64,000 nt of DNA from Flagellimonas olearia (GCF_009184425.1 NZ_WELG01000001.1:1859870-1923869), one strand, 5' to 3'. Counted from the first letter of the stretch, positions 16,807-26,143 are shown. Numbers and translations are program-made. Notes: generated by a model not told the origin, from the letters alone.

Positions 16807-17973
16807 ATGACCTCGGAAAACAAACAATTCATAAAATCCGCGGAAAGGGCCGCTCTGGAAGTGCTCCTGCACAATTCAAAGGGGCCGTTCCTTGATCTGC
16901 CGCGAACAGCCGGTTGGGGATATCCCGAACCCTATACCCGTGACCTTTTGATCTCCGTCTTAGGGATTGCTGTAACAAAAAATGCCGTACTGTTGCAAAC
17001 TGTCCGCCATGTTTTGCTGATGTTGGCCAAAAACCAATCCAAGCGAGGCCATATTCCCTCTCTGGTCCATGATAGGGAAGATCGGGGTGCCAGCGATACC
17101 ACCCCCTTGTTTCTAATTGCTGTCGGAATCTTCAGGAAAGTGGCCAAGGAACCTTTTTTTTTAGAAGATTCCATAAAAGATGCGCTTTTATGGATGGAAT
17201 ACCAAAGTCCATCGGACCAATACATGGTCTCACAAATGCCCACCAGCGACTGGCGTGACGAACAATGGGTATTGGGACATGGACTGTTTGTAAACACTTT
17301 GGTCCACACCTATTTAAAATTGTTCGGTAATACAAAAAGAGCCGAAAAATTAAGGCTTCAAATGGAACGACCAATCTTTTGTCCGGATAAAATAAGCAAC
17401 AAAGAACCTGAAGGGCTGACCATTGACGGTCAACCCTATTACGCCTTATGGTCCTATAAGGTATACAGTAGCGAGCGTTTCGACCTATTGGGCAACAGTA
17501 TGGCCATTTTATCAGGTATTGCCTCACCATCAAGGGCAAAGGCCATAATCGATTGGGTTGAAACATCGTGTTCCACAATGAGAAAAACAAAGGAGCTGTC
17601 CAATGACCTCTCCCCTAATTTTTTCCCTTTTATCCAACCAGGCGATTCGGATTGGGTCCCTAGGTACGCTGATTTCAACCAACCTGGAAATTACCACAAT
17701 GGCGGTATATGGCCTTTTATAACCGGGTTTTACATTGCGGCCCTTGTGGCCAACAAAGACTATGGTTTGGCGGAGACAAAACTTCTGGCATTGACCCGGC
17801 TTATCAAAAAAGCCAGGAACAAGGAACTTGAATTCGGTTTCAATGAGTGGTACAAGGCCCAGGACGGAAAACCCATGGGGCAGGACTGGCAGACTTGGAG
17901 CGCATCAAACTACCTATATGCAGCGCAATGTGTGGCAGAAAAAAGGACGCCATTTTTCGACGTCCTCAGGTAA
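16807..17973 (+). CDS. GH100-like (alpha/alpha)6 glycosidase
   Basis: 388 residues, no signal peptide. Regions FLDLPRTAGWGYPEPYTRDLLISVLG, DTTPLFLIAVG, NYHNGGIWPFITGFYIAAL and FNEWYKAQDGKPMGQDWQTWSASNYLYAAQ are characteristic of the amylo-alpha-1,6-glucosidase/neutral-invertase (GH100) fold: acid in the early DTTP block, base in the FNEW block. It would hydrolyse an intracellular alpha-glucoside or sucrose-like sugar. Coupled to the preceding GT4, it may trim or recycle that enzyme's product. It could instead be a GH63-like mannosylglycerate or glucosylglycerate hydrolase; confidence in the exact family is moderate. Confidence 0.7.
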   Translation: MTSENKQFIKSAERAALEVLLHNSKGPFLDLPRTAGWGYPEPYTRDLLISVLGIAVTKNAVLLQTVRHVLLMLAKNQSKRGHIPSLVHDREDRGASDTTPLFLIAVGIFRKVAKEPFFLEDSIKDALLWMEYQSPSDQYMVSQMPTSDWRDEQWVLGHGLFVNTLVHTYLKLFGNTKRAEKLRLQMERPIFCPDKISNKEPEGLTIDGQPYYALWSYKVYSSERFDLLGNSMAILSGIASPSRAKAIIDWVETSCSTMRKTKELSNDLSPNFFPFIQPGDSDWVPRYADFNQPGNYHNGGIWPFITGFYIAALVANKDYGLAETKLLALTRLIKKARNKELEFGFNEWYKAQDGKPMGQDWQTWSASNYLYAAQCVAEKRTPFFDVLR

Positions 17974-18103
17974 TGGTCCTAAAAAAGAATCTTATAAAAG
18001 GCTTAACGTCCATTAAGGGCAAAACCATACTCTTTATTTCCTTAAAAAAGATGAGCCGTCTTTTCACACGACATCGTTTACCTTAAAATATTCTCCATAT
18101 CAA

Positions 18104-18775
18104 TTAATTGATCAAAGCATAATAGTAATTGACCTCCAATTCATTTTTTACTTGACTGATGCCAGGAGTATTCCATGCAATACGGCCAGCCTCTTCTTTT
18201 TGATACCAAGAATGTACATCTCCGGTAAGTGTTACCGTTGTTCCAGAAACCATGACATGGATATCGTGATCATCAATGGACCAATTTCTTCCAATGGCAT
18301 CCTCGACATCCCGTTGTTCGATGGCGTCATGCGACTCCGGAATGATTCTAATATTATTACTTATTCCTTTAATTCCGGTCAGATAGCGTATGGCATCCAT
18401 TGCAGCTTCTTTTTGATAATTCCATGAAAGCTCACCTTCTAGGGTAACCCATCCATCCTCTACTTTTATGGTCACCTTGTCATCGGGTACGGAACCATTC
18501 AATTTTAATGCTCTCAAAACTTTTTTTGCAATTTGCTCGTTACTTTTCTTAAATGAGTCATTAAACTTTACCTCAATGTTTTCCACAAGGGCATTGACCC
18601 CAATCACGCTTTTTGCCACATTTTCAGCCTCCATTTTTTTTGTGTAGCTATCCACCACACCTGTCAAGGAAACCATACCATCCTTGGCCGTGACACCAAT
18701 CTCAGTTGCATGTAATAGAGGTTCCCATTTAATGGCATTTTCGACATCCTTCTGTAATATTTTGTTACTTTTCAT
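18104..18775 (-). CDS. three-BON-domain stress protein (OsmY-like), copy 1
   Basis: 223 residues with three consecutive BON repeats (about 5-70, 78-145, 152-218), each with the typical GxVxLxG core: KDGMVSLTGVVDS, EDGWVTLEGELSW, SGTTVTLTGDVHSW. No signal peptide, so probably cytoplasmic, unlike OsmY. It is a close paralogue of the gene at 28311-28979, in the opposite orientation. Members bind membranes or lipids and are usually induced by osmotic or general stress. A TGTGAA-N6-TTCACA dyad lies 19 bp upstream of the start. Confidence 0.9.
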   Translation of the reverse strand: MKSNKILQKDVENAIKWEPLLHATEIGVTAKDGMVSLTGVVDSYTKKMEAENVAKSVIGVNALVENIEVKFNDSFKKSNEQIAKKVLRALKLNGSVPDDKVTIKVEDGWVTLEGELSWNYQKEAAMDAIRYLTGIKGISNNIRIIPESHDAIEQRDVEDAIGRNWSIDDHDIHVMVSGTTVTLTGDVHSWYQKEEAGRIAWNTPGISQVKNELEVNYYYALIN

Positions 18776-18793
18776 AATAAGCTATTTTAAAGG

Positions 18794-18811
18794 TGTGAAT
18801 TATTTTTCACA
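18794..18811 (-). promoter_or_regulatory. dyad upstream of BON gene copy 1
   Basis: TGTGAA-TTATTT-TTCACA, a perfect 6-6-6 inverted repeat, 19 bp before the start codon. A near-identical dyad (CGTGAA-AATTCA-TTCACA) is at the same place upstream of BON copy 2. Confidence 0.5.
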
Positions 18812-18988
18812 ACCTTATAAAGGTCTTATATATAATCAGCACTACCATTGTACACTTGTGAAAAGCAATTACAAAAATCACACATTGACTTACCTGTGGA
18901 ATCCTATATTCCCGTATTAATGTCAAAAACGCAATTCAAATAATTGGGCACTGCTCAATCCCAATATCCATTAATCACGGAAGGAATC

Positions 18989-19004
18989 TGTGATTTATGC
19001 AACT
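18989..19004 (+). promoter_or_regulatory. shared motif TGTGATTTATGCAACT
   Basis: One of three copies of TGTGA(A/T)T(T/C)ATGCAA(C/T)T found in intergenic sequence of the island (others at 26128 and 28205), all on the same strand and upstream of stress or glycan genes. Function unknown. Confidence 0.4.
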
Positions 19005-19104
19005 CAATTCCTTTTTTATTCAACTTTTTTTTGTTGATTTTCAATATCTTATGATTGTTTCCCGATATAGATTCGGAAAACCGGATTTCACTAAACCAAA
19101 GAAA

Positions 19105-19236
19105 ATGTCAAAAGGAAATAAGACCCCTGCAAAATCCAACAAACCCAAACTCGCACTGAGCCTAAAGCAAAAAAGGGAGCATAAGGATGTCAAGATAAAC
19201 ATTGAAAATAGAAACCACAAGAGGCATATCCCATAG
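19105..19236 (+). CDS. small Lys-rich basic protein (43 residues)
   Basis: MSKGNKTPAKSNKPKLALSL followed by KQKREHKDVKINIENRNHKRHIP. Start chosen at ATG 19105, which begins the MSKGNKTP pattern seen in other short flavobacterial basic proteins; a longer frame from 18997 adds an unlikely aromatic leader. 38 bp ahead of the GT4-glycosidase fusion gene, so possibly cotranscribed. Similar in type to 11791-11922. Disordered; function unknown. Confidence 0.5.
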   Translation: MSKGNKTPAKSNKPKLALSLKQKREHKDVKINIENRNHKRHIP

Positions 19237-19274
19237 AGGAGTAGTCACCTTGTTCCAACAAAATCCTATCCAAG

Positions 19275-21551
19275 ATGAAGCTAGCCTATATCGGTACCTA
19301 TCCACCACGCGAATGTGGTATTGGCACGTTTACCCAAAACCTTGCCCACTCCATGTTGGAAAACGGCAAGGGGGTCAAAGAAATCATGGTTATTGCCATG
19401 AACGACCATAACCAGGACTATCCCTACCCTCCCGAAGTAAAATTGAGCATCAACCAAGAACAACAGACCGATTATCTGGAAGCTGTAAACTACATTAACC
19501 TCAGTGGGGCGGATGCGTGCATACTTGAACATGAATTTGGTATATATGGAGGTCTGGGTGGAGTTTATATCCTACCCCTCCTACACCGCCTGAACATCCC
19601 GTTGATCACAACCTTACATACCATTCTGGAAACACCATCCTATAATGAAAGGGCCATCTTAAAGGAAATTTGCAAAATGTCCGATAAAATTGTGGTGATG
19701 AGCCACAAGGCCATCCATTTTCTTGTTGGGATATATAAGGTGCCCAAAGAAAAAATAGTGCTTATAGAACACGGTGTCCCGGACATCCATTTTGATAAGG
19801 AGGAGTCGAGAACGGAATTTAAACTGAATGAAAGGAAGTTGCTCCTGACCTTTGGCTTCATCGGCCGCAATAAGGGCATTGAAACCGTGATCAAGGCCTT
19901 GCCACAAATCATTGAAAAACATCCTGAAGCTCTGTACATCGTCTTGGGAAAAACGCATCCCAATGTGTTGCGGCATTCAGGGGAAGAATATCGAAATTAT
20001 CTCCAGGTCCTTATAAAATCATTGAAACTCAATGAGCATGTATTGTTGCTCAATGAGTTTATAGATGAGAACGAACTCTTTAAATATCTTTCTGCCTGTG
20101 ATATTTACATCACCCCCTACCTTAGTGAGGCACAGATCACCAGTGGCACACTTTCCTATGCCATGGGTGCGGGTTGTGCCGTAGTCTCCACCCCCTATTG
20201 GCATGCCGCGGAATTGCTTGTGGAAAACAAAGGGCGCCTTTTTGATTTCAACGACTCTGATGGCCTGTCCGAAGTTTTAAACGAATTACTGGAAAATCCA
20301 GAAAACCTGCACGAGATCCAAGAACATGCAACGGAATATGGGCAAGACATCACCTGGCCCAAAGTTGGTCAAAAATATACCGATCTTATAACACAGGTAC
20401 TATCGAGACCCAAGGTGCCCTTGCCAAAGAAAGAAAACGTCATAGATCCTTTGCTGTTGCCCCCATTTTCCCTGGTCCATATCAAAAGATTGACCGATGA
20501 CACCGGTATTATCCAACATGCAAAATTCGGGATTCCCAACTTAAAGGAAGGCTATTGTCTGGATGATAATGCCCGGGCTCTTTTAATGGTCTGTATGACC
20601 TATAAACAGAAAAAAGATCCACTTGCCCTGGAGTTCATGCCCGTATATTTGAGCTATATCCATTACATGCAGAACAAGGACGGTACTTTTCGTAATTTTC
20701 TGAGCTTCAACCGTAATTTTTTGGATGAAAAAGGTTCCGAGGATTCCTTTGGGCGTACCATTTGGGCCCTGGGATATCTTTTGGGAAATGCGCCGAACGA
20801 TGCCTATTATCAAACAGGCAAATTGGTCTTTTTCGATGCCGTTCCCAACTTTGACAGCATCAAATCCATAAGGGGGATCGCCAATACCATGATCGGAATC
20901 AGCTATTATCTAAGGACGAATGCTTCCGATGATGCCATGAAAGGGACCTTGCACAAGTTGGCCAATATACTGGTTTCCCATTATGATCAAAACCATACCG
21001 AAAATTGGAAATGGTTTGAATCGCTTTTGGCGTATGATAACGGTATTTTACCTTTAGCACTCCTACATGCGGCCGAGGTTCTGGAGGACGGGGATATTTC
21101 CAAAGTTGCCTTTGACACCATGGATTTTCTTACCGAGCATACAATGAAAGATGATTATTTGTCCGTTATCGGAAACAAGGATTGGTATGTAAGGGAGAAG
21201 GAACGTTCCATGTTCGCACAACAGCCCATCGATGCCGAGGCCATGGTGCTGATGTACCATCAGGCTTATGTATTGACAGGTGACCGGGATTTTCTAAAAA
21301 AATTGTTCACCTCGTTCATGTGGTTTTTGGGCGAAAACGATATGCGTATGAGTCTGTATGATTTTGAGACCAAAGGGTGTTGTGATGGTTTCGAGAATTA
21401 TGGCGTGAACCGAAATCAGGGGGCCGAGAGTTCGTTGGCCTATCTTATCTCCCATCTAACCGTACTACAGGCCTATGAAGAGTCTTTTCAATTAGAGGAA
21501 ATCAAGACCTCAAAAGCCAAAAAATCGACTATAAATGAATTGCAAGACTGA
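19275..21551 (+). CDS. GT4 glycosyltransferase fused to a glycosidase-like (alpha/alpha)6 domain
   Basis: 758 residues. Residues 1-380 form a GT4 enzyme (MKLAYIGTYPPRECGIGTFT start, FGFIGRNKGIETVIKALP donor-domain entry, SGTLSYAMGAGCAVVSTPYWHA near the sugar-nucleotide site). After a linker (about 380-395), residues about 400-740 form a helical toroid with FSLVHIKRLTDDTGIIQHAKFG, EGYCLDDNARALLMVCM, GSEDSFGRTIWALGYLLG, WKWFESLLAYDNGILPLALL and NQGAESSLAYL, as in glycosidase-like barrels. The neighbouring convergent gene is a GH130 enzyme. Synthesis of an intracellular mannose-containing glycan or glycoside is the working inference. Confidence 0.85.
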   Translation: MKLAYIGTYPPRECGIGTFTQNLAHSMLENGKGVKEIMVIAMNDHNQDYPYPPEVKLSINQEQQTDYLEAVNYINLSGADACILEHEFGIYGGLGGVYILPLLHRLNIPLITTLHTILETPSYNERAILKEICKMSDKIVVMSHKAIHFLVGIYKVPKEKIVLIEHGVPDIHFDKEESRTEFKLNERKLLLTFGFIGRNKGIETVIKALPQIIEKHPEALYIVLGKTHPNVLRHSGEEYRNYLQVLIKSLKLNEHVLLLNEFIDENELFKYLSACDIYITPYLSEAQITSGTLSYAMGAGCAVVSTPYWHAAELLVENKGRLFDFNDSDGLSEVLNELLENPENLHEIQEHATEYGQDITWPKVGQKYTDLITQVLSRPKVPLPKKENVIDPLLLPPFSLVHIKRLTDDTGIIQHAKFGIPNLKEGYCLDDNARALLMVCMTYKQKKDPLALEFMPVYLSYIHYMQNKDGTFRNFLSFNRNFLDEKGSEDSFGRTIWALGYLLGNAPNDAYYQTGKLVFFDAVPNFDSIKSIRGIANTMIGISYYLRTNASDDAMKGTLHKLANILVSHYDQNHTENWKWFESLLAYDNGILPLALLHAAEVLEDGDISKVAFDTMDFLTEHTMKDDYLSVIGNKDWYVREKERSMFAQQPIDAEAMVLMYHQAYVLTGDRDFLKKLFTSFMWFLGENDMRMSLYDFETKGCCDGFENYGVNRNQGAESSLAYLISHLTVLQAYEESFQLEEIKTSKAKKSTINELQD

Positions 21552-21576
21552 TGGGGACAGTGGCAAAATCTTATCG

Positions 21577-23037
21577 TTATTTTTTTAACGCATCGAACAG
21601 TGCCTCCATTTCGACAACGGCATAGGTAGCTGAGTAATCCGATATGGCATAAGGGAGTATCAAACTGTCATTATGGATGATAGATCCACAGGAATAGACC
21701 ACATTGGGCACATAACCTTCCCGTTCTTCTTCCAAGGGCATCAACAGAGGCTCTTCCAAACGACCAATTTCTTTTGACGGGTCCTCAAGATCAAACAAAG
21801 AAGCGGAGATACAATACCTTCTCATGGGCCCCACACCATGCGTAATGACCAACCATCCGTGTTCGGTCCACAAAGGGGACCCACAATTTCCTATTTGTGT
21901 GAATTCCCATGGGAATTTTGGTTTTTGGAGAAGGATGGGATCGTTCCATAATGTGGCCCTTTTTGAATACATGAGATAATTGTTCACTCCATCGATCCGG
22001 GAAAGCATCGCGTATTTCCCCTTGATCTTTTTGGGGAAAAGTGCCAAGTTCTTGCCTACGGCGCCATTTCCATGCAAAGGCATGATCCTGAACGTATAGA
22101 AATCATCCGTAGAAAGAAGCTTTGGCAATATGGCATGGCCATTATAGGCGGTATAGGTGGCATACACCTTTACGCTGCCATCATTTTCCGTAAAGCGGAC
22201 AAAACGGGCATCTTCAATTCCCCTGCTTTCCGATTCCGAAATAGGGAATATAACGCGTTCGCTCAAATCGGAATCATGCTCAAACGCGATGTCGTAATAG
22301 GAATCCACCAGCCAGGTAATTTCTTCAAGTGCCAACCTTTTTTCAAGACTAATGGCCGTGTCGTCCATTACTTTCCTTACCGCGTTCTTTAGCACGTAAT
22401 ACTCGAATTTATCCGGTAGGTCCTCCATGATACTTTTTGAATACTTTATGGGGATGCGCATCTCCCGCATCTTTTTAACAAATCGTCCTTTATCATAGAG
22501 TTTCTTATGGGAGATTTCTGCCATGTCGATCGAATTGCCTACACCCATCAAATGCAGGTCGTTGTTTTTATCGATTATCCCCCTTCTGAAAACTATGGAA
22601 GAAATATGCCCTTCCCCTGTTGCCCGAAACGAAAGGATCACGCGCATTTCACCCTCTTCCAAATAGGACTGGTCAAAATCTTGGATGATGGAGGGATTAA
22701 AAAAAGCGGCGGACTCTATGGAATACTCCATGGTAAGGTAAGAACCGATGAGCAATTTTCGCTCCATGGAAATAGCATCAAAATCCATGTTCATTTGCCC
22801 AATGATATTCCTGATGCCATCACAATGTTTATGGAAAAGCTTGGTGATGTTACGGTGCCTACTTGCAAATTCCCTTAGGGTCTGTTCCAAGGATTCCCGC
22901 ACTTGACTTTCGCTCATCCCAAAGATCAGGGACAGCAAATCCTTGGTCCGCTGTTCCCCGTTCATAAAGGAGCGGGCCACCACCCTACTGGCATCTGGCA
23001 GAAATTTTACGTGCTTACGTGTTACGGAAACCCTCAT
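21577..23037 (-). CDS. GH130-family beta-mannoside phosphorylase or hydrolase
   Basis: 486 residues, no signal peptide. The C-terminal two-thirds (about 150-480) is the five-bladed propeller of GH130 with GIEDARFVRF, KGKYAMLSRIDG, FTQIGNCGSPLWTEHGWLVITHGVG and YVPNVVYSCGSIIHNDSLILPYAISDY. Catalytic Asp is expected in the EDAR block. Residues 1-150 are an additional helical region, as in longer GH130 members. The phosphorylases convert beta-1,4- or beta-1,2-mannosides plus phosphate to mannose 1-phosphate. It is convergent with the GT4 fusion (26 bp apart), a pairing repeatedly seen in Bacteroidota. Confidence 0.88.
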   Translation of the reverse strand: MRVSVTRKHVKFLPDASRVVARSFMNGEQRTKDLLSLIFGMSESQVRESLEQTLREFASRHRNITKLFHKHCDGIRNIIGQMNMDFDAISMERKLLIGSYLTMEYSIESAAFFNPSIIQDFDQSYLEEGEMRVILSFRATGEGHISSIVFRRGIIDKNNDLHLMGVGNSIDMAEISHKKLYDKGRFVKKMREMRIPIKYSKSIMEDLPDKFEYYVLKNAVRKVMDDTAISLEKRLALEEITWLVDSYYDIAFEHDSDLSERVIFPISESESRGIEDARFVRFTENDGSVKVYATYTAYNGHAILPKLLSTDDFYTFRIMPLHGNGAVGKNLALFPKKIKGKYAMLSRIDGVNNYLMYSKRATLWNDPILLQKPKFPWEFTQIGNCGSPLWTEHGWLVITHGVGPMRRYCISASLFDLEDPSKEIGRLEEPLLMPLEEEREGYVPNVVYSCGSIIHNDSLILPYAISDYSATYAVVEMEALFDALKK

Positions 23038-23120
23038 AAGTATAGAAAAAAATAGTAGGATAGATTATAAAAAAGTAATCGAGCCATTTTAAAAACATCA
23101 TGTAGCGTATTTGTTCCAGG

Positions 23121-24026
23121 CTATATTTTCTCAAATACAAGCCTATAATGATCCATTATCTCTTTTTCAAAGCATATTTTGTTGGGGCTGATCTTAAAGA
23201 CGGCTACTTGATGCCTAAATTCCTTGTCCATGATGTATTTGGGAACCAAGGATAGATAGAGCCAATATTTTTTCAGGTTGAACTTCCTGAACTTCTTTCG
23301 CCATTGGCTTATCGTCTCAATGTAGTCCAGTCTTCCACTGCTTTTCGAGATCAATTTAAAATTCGGTTCTGCATTCCGTATCACCATTTCAGGTCCATAG
23401 GGCAACCATGAGCCCGGAAATTCTTTGACCATCAGCGCCATGACATGGGCCGCGGAGCCTTTTTTGGCCTTGACATCCAGTTCTTCATAATCGATCATAT
23501 TTTTACTGAACGTCATGGTCTGCATATAGAACCTCCCACCTTTTGGCAACAAATTGGAAACGGTCTTAAAAAAGTCACTGTACACTTTCTCTTGTTTTCC
23601 TTCTTTCCATTCCTCAACGGAACAGAAATGTTCCAATCCCCCAATGCAGCTAATGGCATCAAACATTCCAAAATCTTCCGGTACGATGTAGCGACAATCC
23701 TTCACAAGGACCTTCATTCCATGCTTCTGACAGGCTTCCGCCTGTCCCTCGGACAAGGTCAAGCCTGTGCAAATGCCTCCCCTATCTTGGGAAGCATATT
23801 TGATAAAGGGGCCCCAGCCGCAGGCCATGTCCAAGACTTTGCTTCCATATTTAATATATAAGCTATCCGCTATAAACCGATGTTTTTCCATTTGCGCCTC
23901 TTCCAAGGACATTGAAAAATCACCATCGTACTTGGCTCCGCTGTAATCGGCGGTTTCCCCCATGCTCAAACGGAATATCCTGTCTATGGTAGTGTAGGTA
24001 AAATCCAAATCCTTTTTATCAGCCAT
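23121..24026 (-). CDS. cyclopropane-fatty-acid-synthase-like SAM methyltransferase
   Basis: 301 residues. SAM-binding motif I: VLDMACGWGPFIKYA (about 65-79); GLTLSEGQAEACQ follows. DAISCIGGLEHFCS and FYMQTMTFSKNM are the usual CFA-synthase-family blocks, and the C-terminus ends DHYRLVFEKI. It probably methylates a lipid or hydrophobic acceptor at the membrane surface. Located 785 bp from a fatty-acid desaturase gene in the opposite direction, so a lipid-remodelling pair is plausible. No bicarbonate-site residues could be confirmed by eye. Confidence 0.78.
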   Translation of the reverse strand: MADKKDLDFTYTTIDRIFRLSMGETADYSGAKYDGDFSMSLEEAQMEKHRFIADSLYIKYGSKVLDMACGWGPFIKYASQDRGGICTGLTLSEGQAEACQKHGMKVLVKDCRYIVPEDFGMFDAISCIGGLEHFCSVEEWKEGKQEKVYSDFFKTVSNLLPKGGRFYMQTMTFSKNMIDYEELDVKAKKGSAAHVMALMVKEFPGSWLPYGPEMVIRNAEPNFKLISKSSGRLDYIETISQWRKKFRKFNLKKYWLYLSLVPKYIMDKEFRHQVAVFKISPNKICFEKEIMDHYRLVFEKI

Positions 24027-24661
24027 TTTTTTGTTTAAGTTTTAAACGTTCAATTCTTTTGAAGGCATCCTTGGGGTGCCTTTCTTATAATTGCGGTTTT
24101 ATTTCTTTTCCGCATGTTGGTTTCAGTTAAAAACACCGAGGTTTAAATAAGGATACGGTAGTTTCCCAATTGAATCGTGAAGTGTTCGTAAGCAAGTACA
24201 CATCCCTCACCTGTTTTTGGATGTCAAGTACCTGTGTAGGATGCTATGCATGATTTTCCTAAAGGTAGTCATTTAACTGTTCCCATGGACACTGGACCTA
24301 CTATTCTTTACAAAAGGTAATTTATTTGATTACAGCAATTTAACATACTTTTTAAAGGACACGTTATAATTAAGCCTACCTTTAGTATCAATCGTCCCGT
24401 GCAACGTGCAATCCATTACCGGATTTCATTTTGGTCATGGTTTGGTCCTGCCCCCACGGAAAAACAATGCAATAGTGCAATAAACGGTTTAAGCCACGTT
24501 TTTAAGGAATAGCGACCAGGTTATCTGATGTTATTCTTGATGTAAGTATTCGTCTTCATTATAGATATCCCATTTAATTTCCTCACAGTTCCACAAGTTT
24601 CAAACAACAACCAAACCTTTGGTTTGCAATAGGGACTCATGATAAAAACGCTTCCATTGCA
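24027..24661. other. intergenic, no gene seen
   Basis: About 635 bp between the methyltransferase and desaturase genes. It holds the presumed divergent promoters and a 17-bp segment (ATAGTGCAATAAACGGT at 24472-24488) that recurs exactly at 33961-33977. A short hairpin at 24062-24082 (AAGGCA/TGCCTT) is of uncertain meaning. Confidence 0.45.
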
Positions 24662-24811
24662 ATGGAAAACGGACAAAGGCTTTAAAAAAAGAACAGTATC
24701 AAAAATCCAAAATTTGCGAAAAGAGGAGGATCCGACTTTTCAAGAGCATTAAAAACAAGGGTCAACCAGTATTTTGATTCCAAGGGAATCAGTAAATATG
24801 CCAATAAGAGC

Positions 24812-25792
24812 ATGATTGCCAAATCAGTCTTAATGTTATCGCTATTTGTGGTTCCCTTGTTACTCATCAATTTGGGAATGGCCTCAAGTCCCTGGCAACT
24901 TTTTCTGCTCTATTTTATAGGAGGACTTGGAATGGCGGGAATAGGAATGGGGATCATGCACGACGCCATCCATGGATCGTATTCACGAAACAAGACCGTT
25001 AACCGATATATGGGATACACCATGAACCTGGTGGGTGCCAGCTCGGCCGTATGGAGGATACAACACAATTTTTTGCACCATACCTATCCCAATATCACGG
25101 GATCGGACGATGATATCAATGCGCCCTTTTTTCTGCGATTTTCCCCGAATGCCAAGAGATATGTGTTGCACAGGTTCCAATTTATATACGCCTGGTTTTT
25201 TTATAGTATATCGACGATTTCCTGGGTCACCACCAAGGATTTTGTCCGCATGAACCGCTATAGGAAAATGGGCTTTTTGAACAAGCGCAATGAGTTCCAA
25301 AGGGAAATCCCCATACTGATTTTGTGGAAGCTTGTCTACTATACCTTCGCGCTCGTCCTACCATTGATCGTGGTCCCCTTAGCTCCCTGGATCATCATAC
25401 TGGCTTTTATAAGTATGCACCTGGTGACCGGATTTTTGATCAGTACCATATTTCAGGTTGCGCACATCATGCCCAGTTTGGAGTTTCCCATGCCGGATGA
25501 AAACAATACGGTCTCAGGCGATTGGGCGATGCACCAAATGGCCACAACCACTAATTTTGCGCCAAGGGGCGCCCTCTTCTCATGGTTGATAGGAGGGTTG
25601 AACTACCAAGTGGAACACCATCTACTGCCCAACATCTGTCATGTACACTATAAAAATCTATCCCGTATCGTGGCAGAGACCGCCAAAGAATTCGGTATGC
25701 CCTACCATTGTCAAAAAACCTTTGGCAGTGCTATTTGGAATCATATTAAGATGTTGCGCTCCTTGGGAAAAAATGTTCCGGTAAGCACTTAA
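24812..25792 (+). CDS. membrane fatty-acid desaturase (acyl-lipid front-end type)
   Basis: 326 residues from ATG 24812. Histidine boxes: H50-DAIH-G (box 1), H85-NFLHH (box 2) and QVEHHLLPN near residue 270 (box 3), with several hydrophobic membrane segments between. It introduces double bonds into membrane acyl chains using O2 and a di-iron centre. Upstream in the same frame, 24686-24811 encodes 42 more residues (NPKFAKRGGSDFSRALKTRV...) that look like the family's true N-terminus but have no ATG/GTG/TTG; the only in-frame ATG further up (24662) is cut off by TAA at 24683. The start is therefore anomalous; see findings. Confidence 0.85.
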   Translation: MIAKSVLMLSLFVVPLLLINLGMASSPWQLFLLYFIGGLGMAGIGMGIMHDAIHGSYSRNKTVNRYMGYTMNLVGASSAVWRIQHNFLHHTYPNITGSDDDINAPFFLRFSPNAKRYVLHRFQFIYAWFFYSISTISWVTTKDFVRMNRYRKMGFLNKRNEFQREIPILILWKLVYYTFALVLPLIVVPLAPWIIILAFISMHLVTGFLISTIFQVAHIMPSLEFPMPDENNTVSGDWAMHQMATTTNFAPRGALFSWLIGGLNYQVEHHLLPNICHVHYKNLSRIVAETAKEFGMPYHCQKTFGSAIWNHIKMLRSLGKNVPVST

Positions 25793-26127
25793 CGGACGCG
25801 TATCCCCTATTTTTGGTGTACCCTGACAGCATTCGGGTTGGTTTGAATTACAGTAAATTTCCGTTCCATGCTGAAATGCACACAAAATGGTAAAAAACAA
25901 CAACCTTCCTAGACTCCAATCCGTCCCATTACAAGGCCATCAGGTATAGGCCCGGGTTGTATGGGTTTTTCGATGGGCTTGGATGGGTTTGGTCCAAGGC
26001 TCCAATTTTTTGCAGGAATTGCCAAAGGGCCACATTGGTTGTTTCTTCTTTTATCACCCGTTCCAAGAGATTTGTCCCCAACGGCCAAACAACTGTGAAG
26101 AATACGGGACCTGCCCCTAGGGAAATG
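25793..26127. other. intergenic, no gene seen
   Basis: About 335 bp with two overlapping short frames that show no family resemblance. Promoter region of the lipoprotein gene follows at its right end. Confidence 0.4.
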
Positions 26128-26143
26128 TGTGAATCATGCAACT
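26128..26143 (+). promoter_or_regulatory. shared motif TGTGAATCATGCAACT
   Basis: Second copy of the TGTGAWTYATGCAAYT motif, 83 bp before the lipoprotein start codon. See 18989 and 28205. Confidence 0.4.

Noticed and set aside
17973-18086. 37-codon frame overlapping the GH100 stop (MVLKKNLIKGLTSIKGKTIL)
   Set aside because: Plausible start overlap, but no similarity, low complexity and no independent support.
24062-24082. hairpin AAGGCA...TGCCTT followed by TCTTAT
   Set aside because: Short stem, and no plus-strand gene ends before it; meaning unclear, so not called a terminator.
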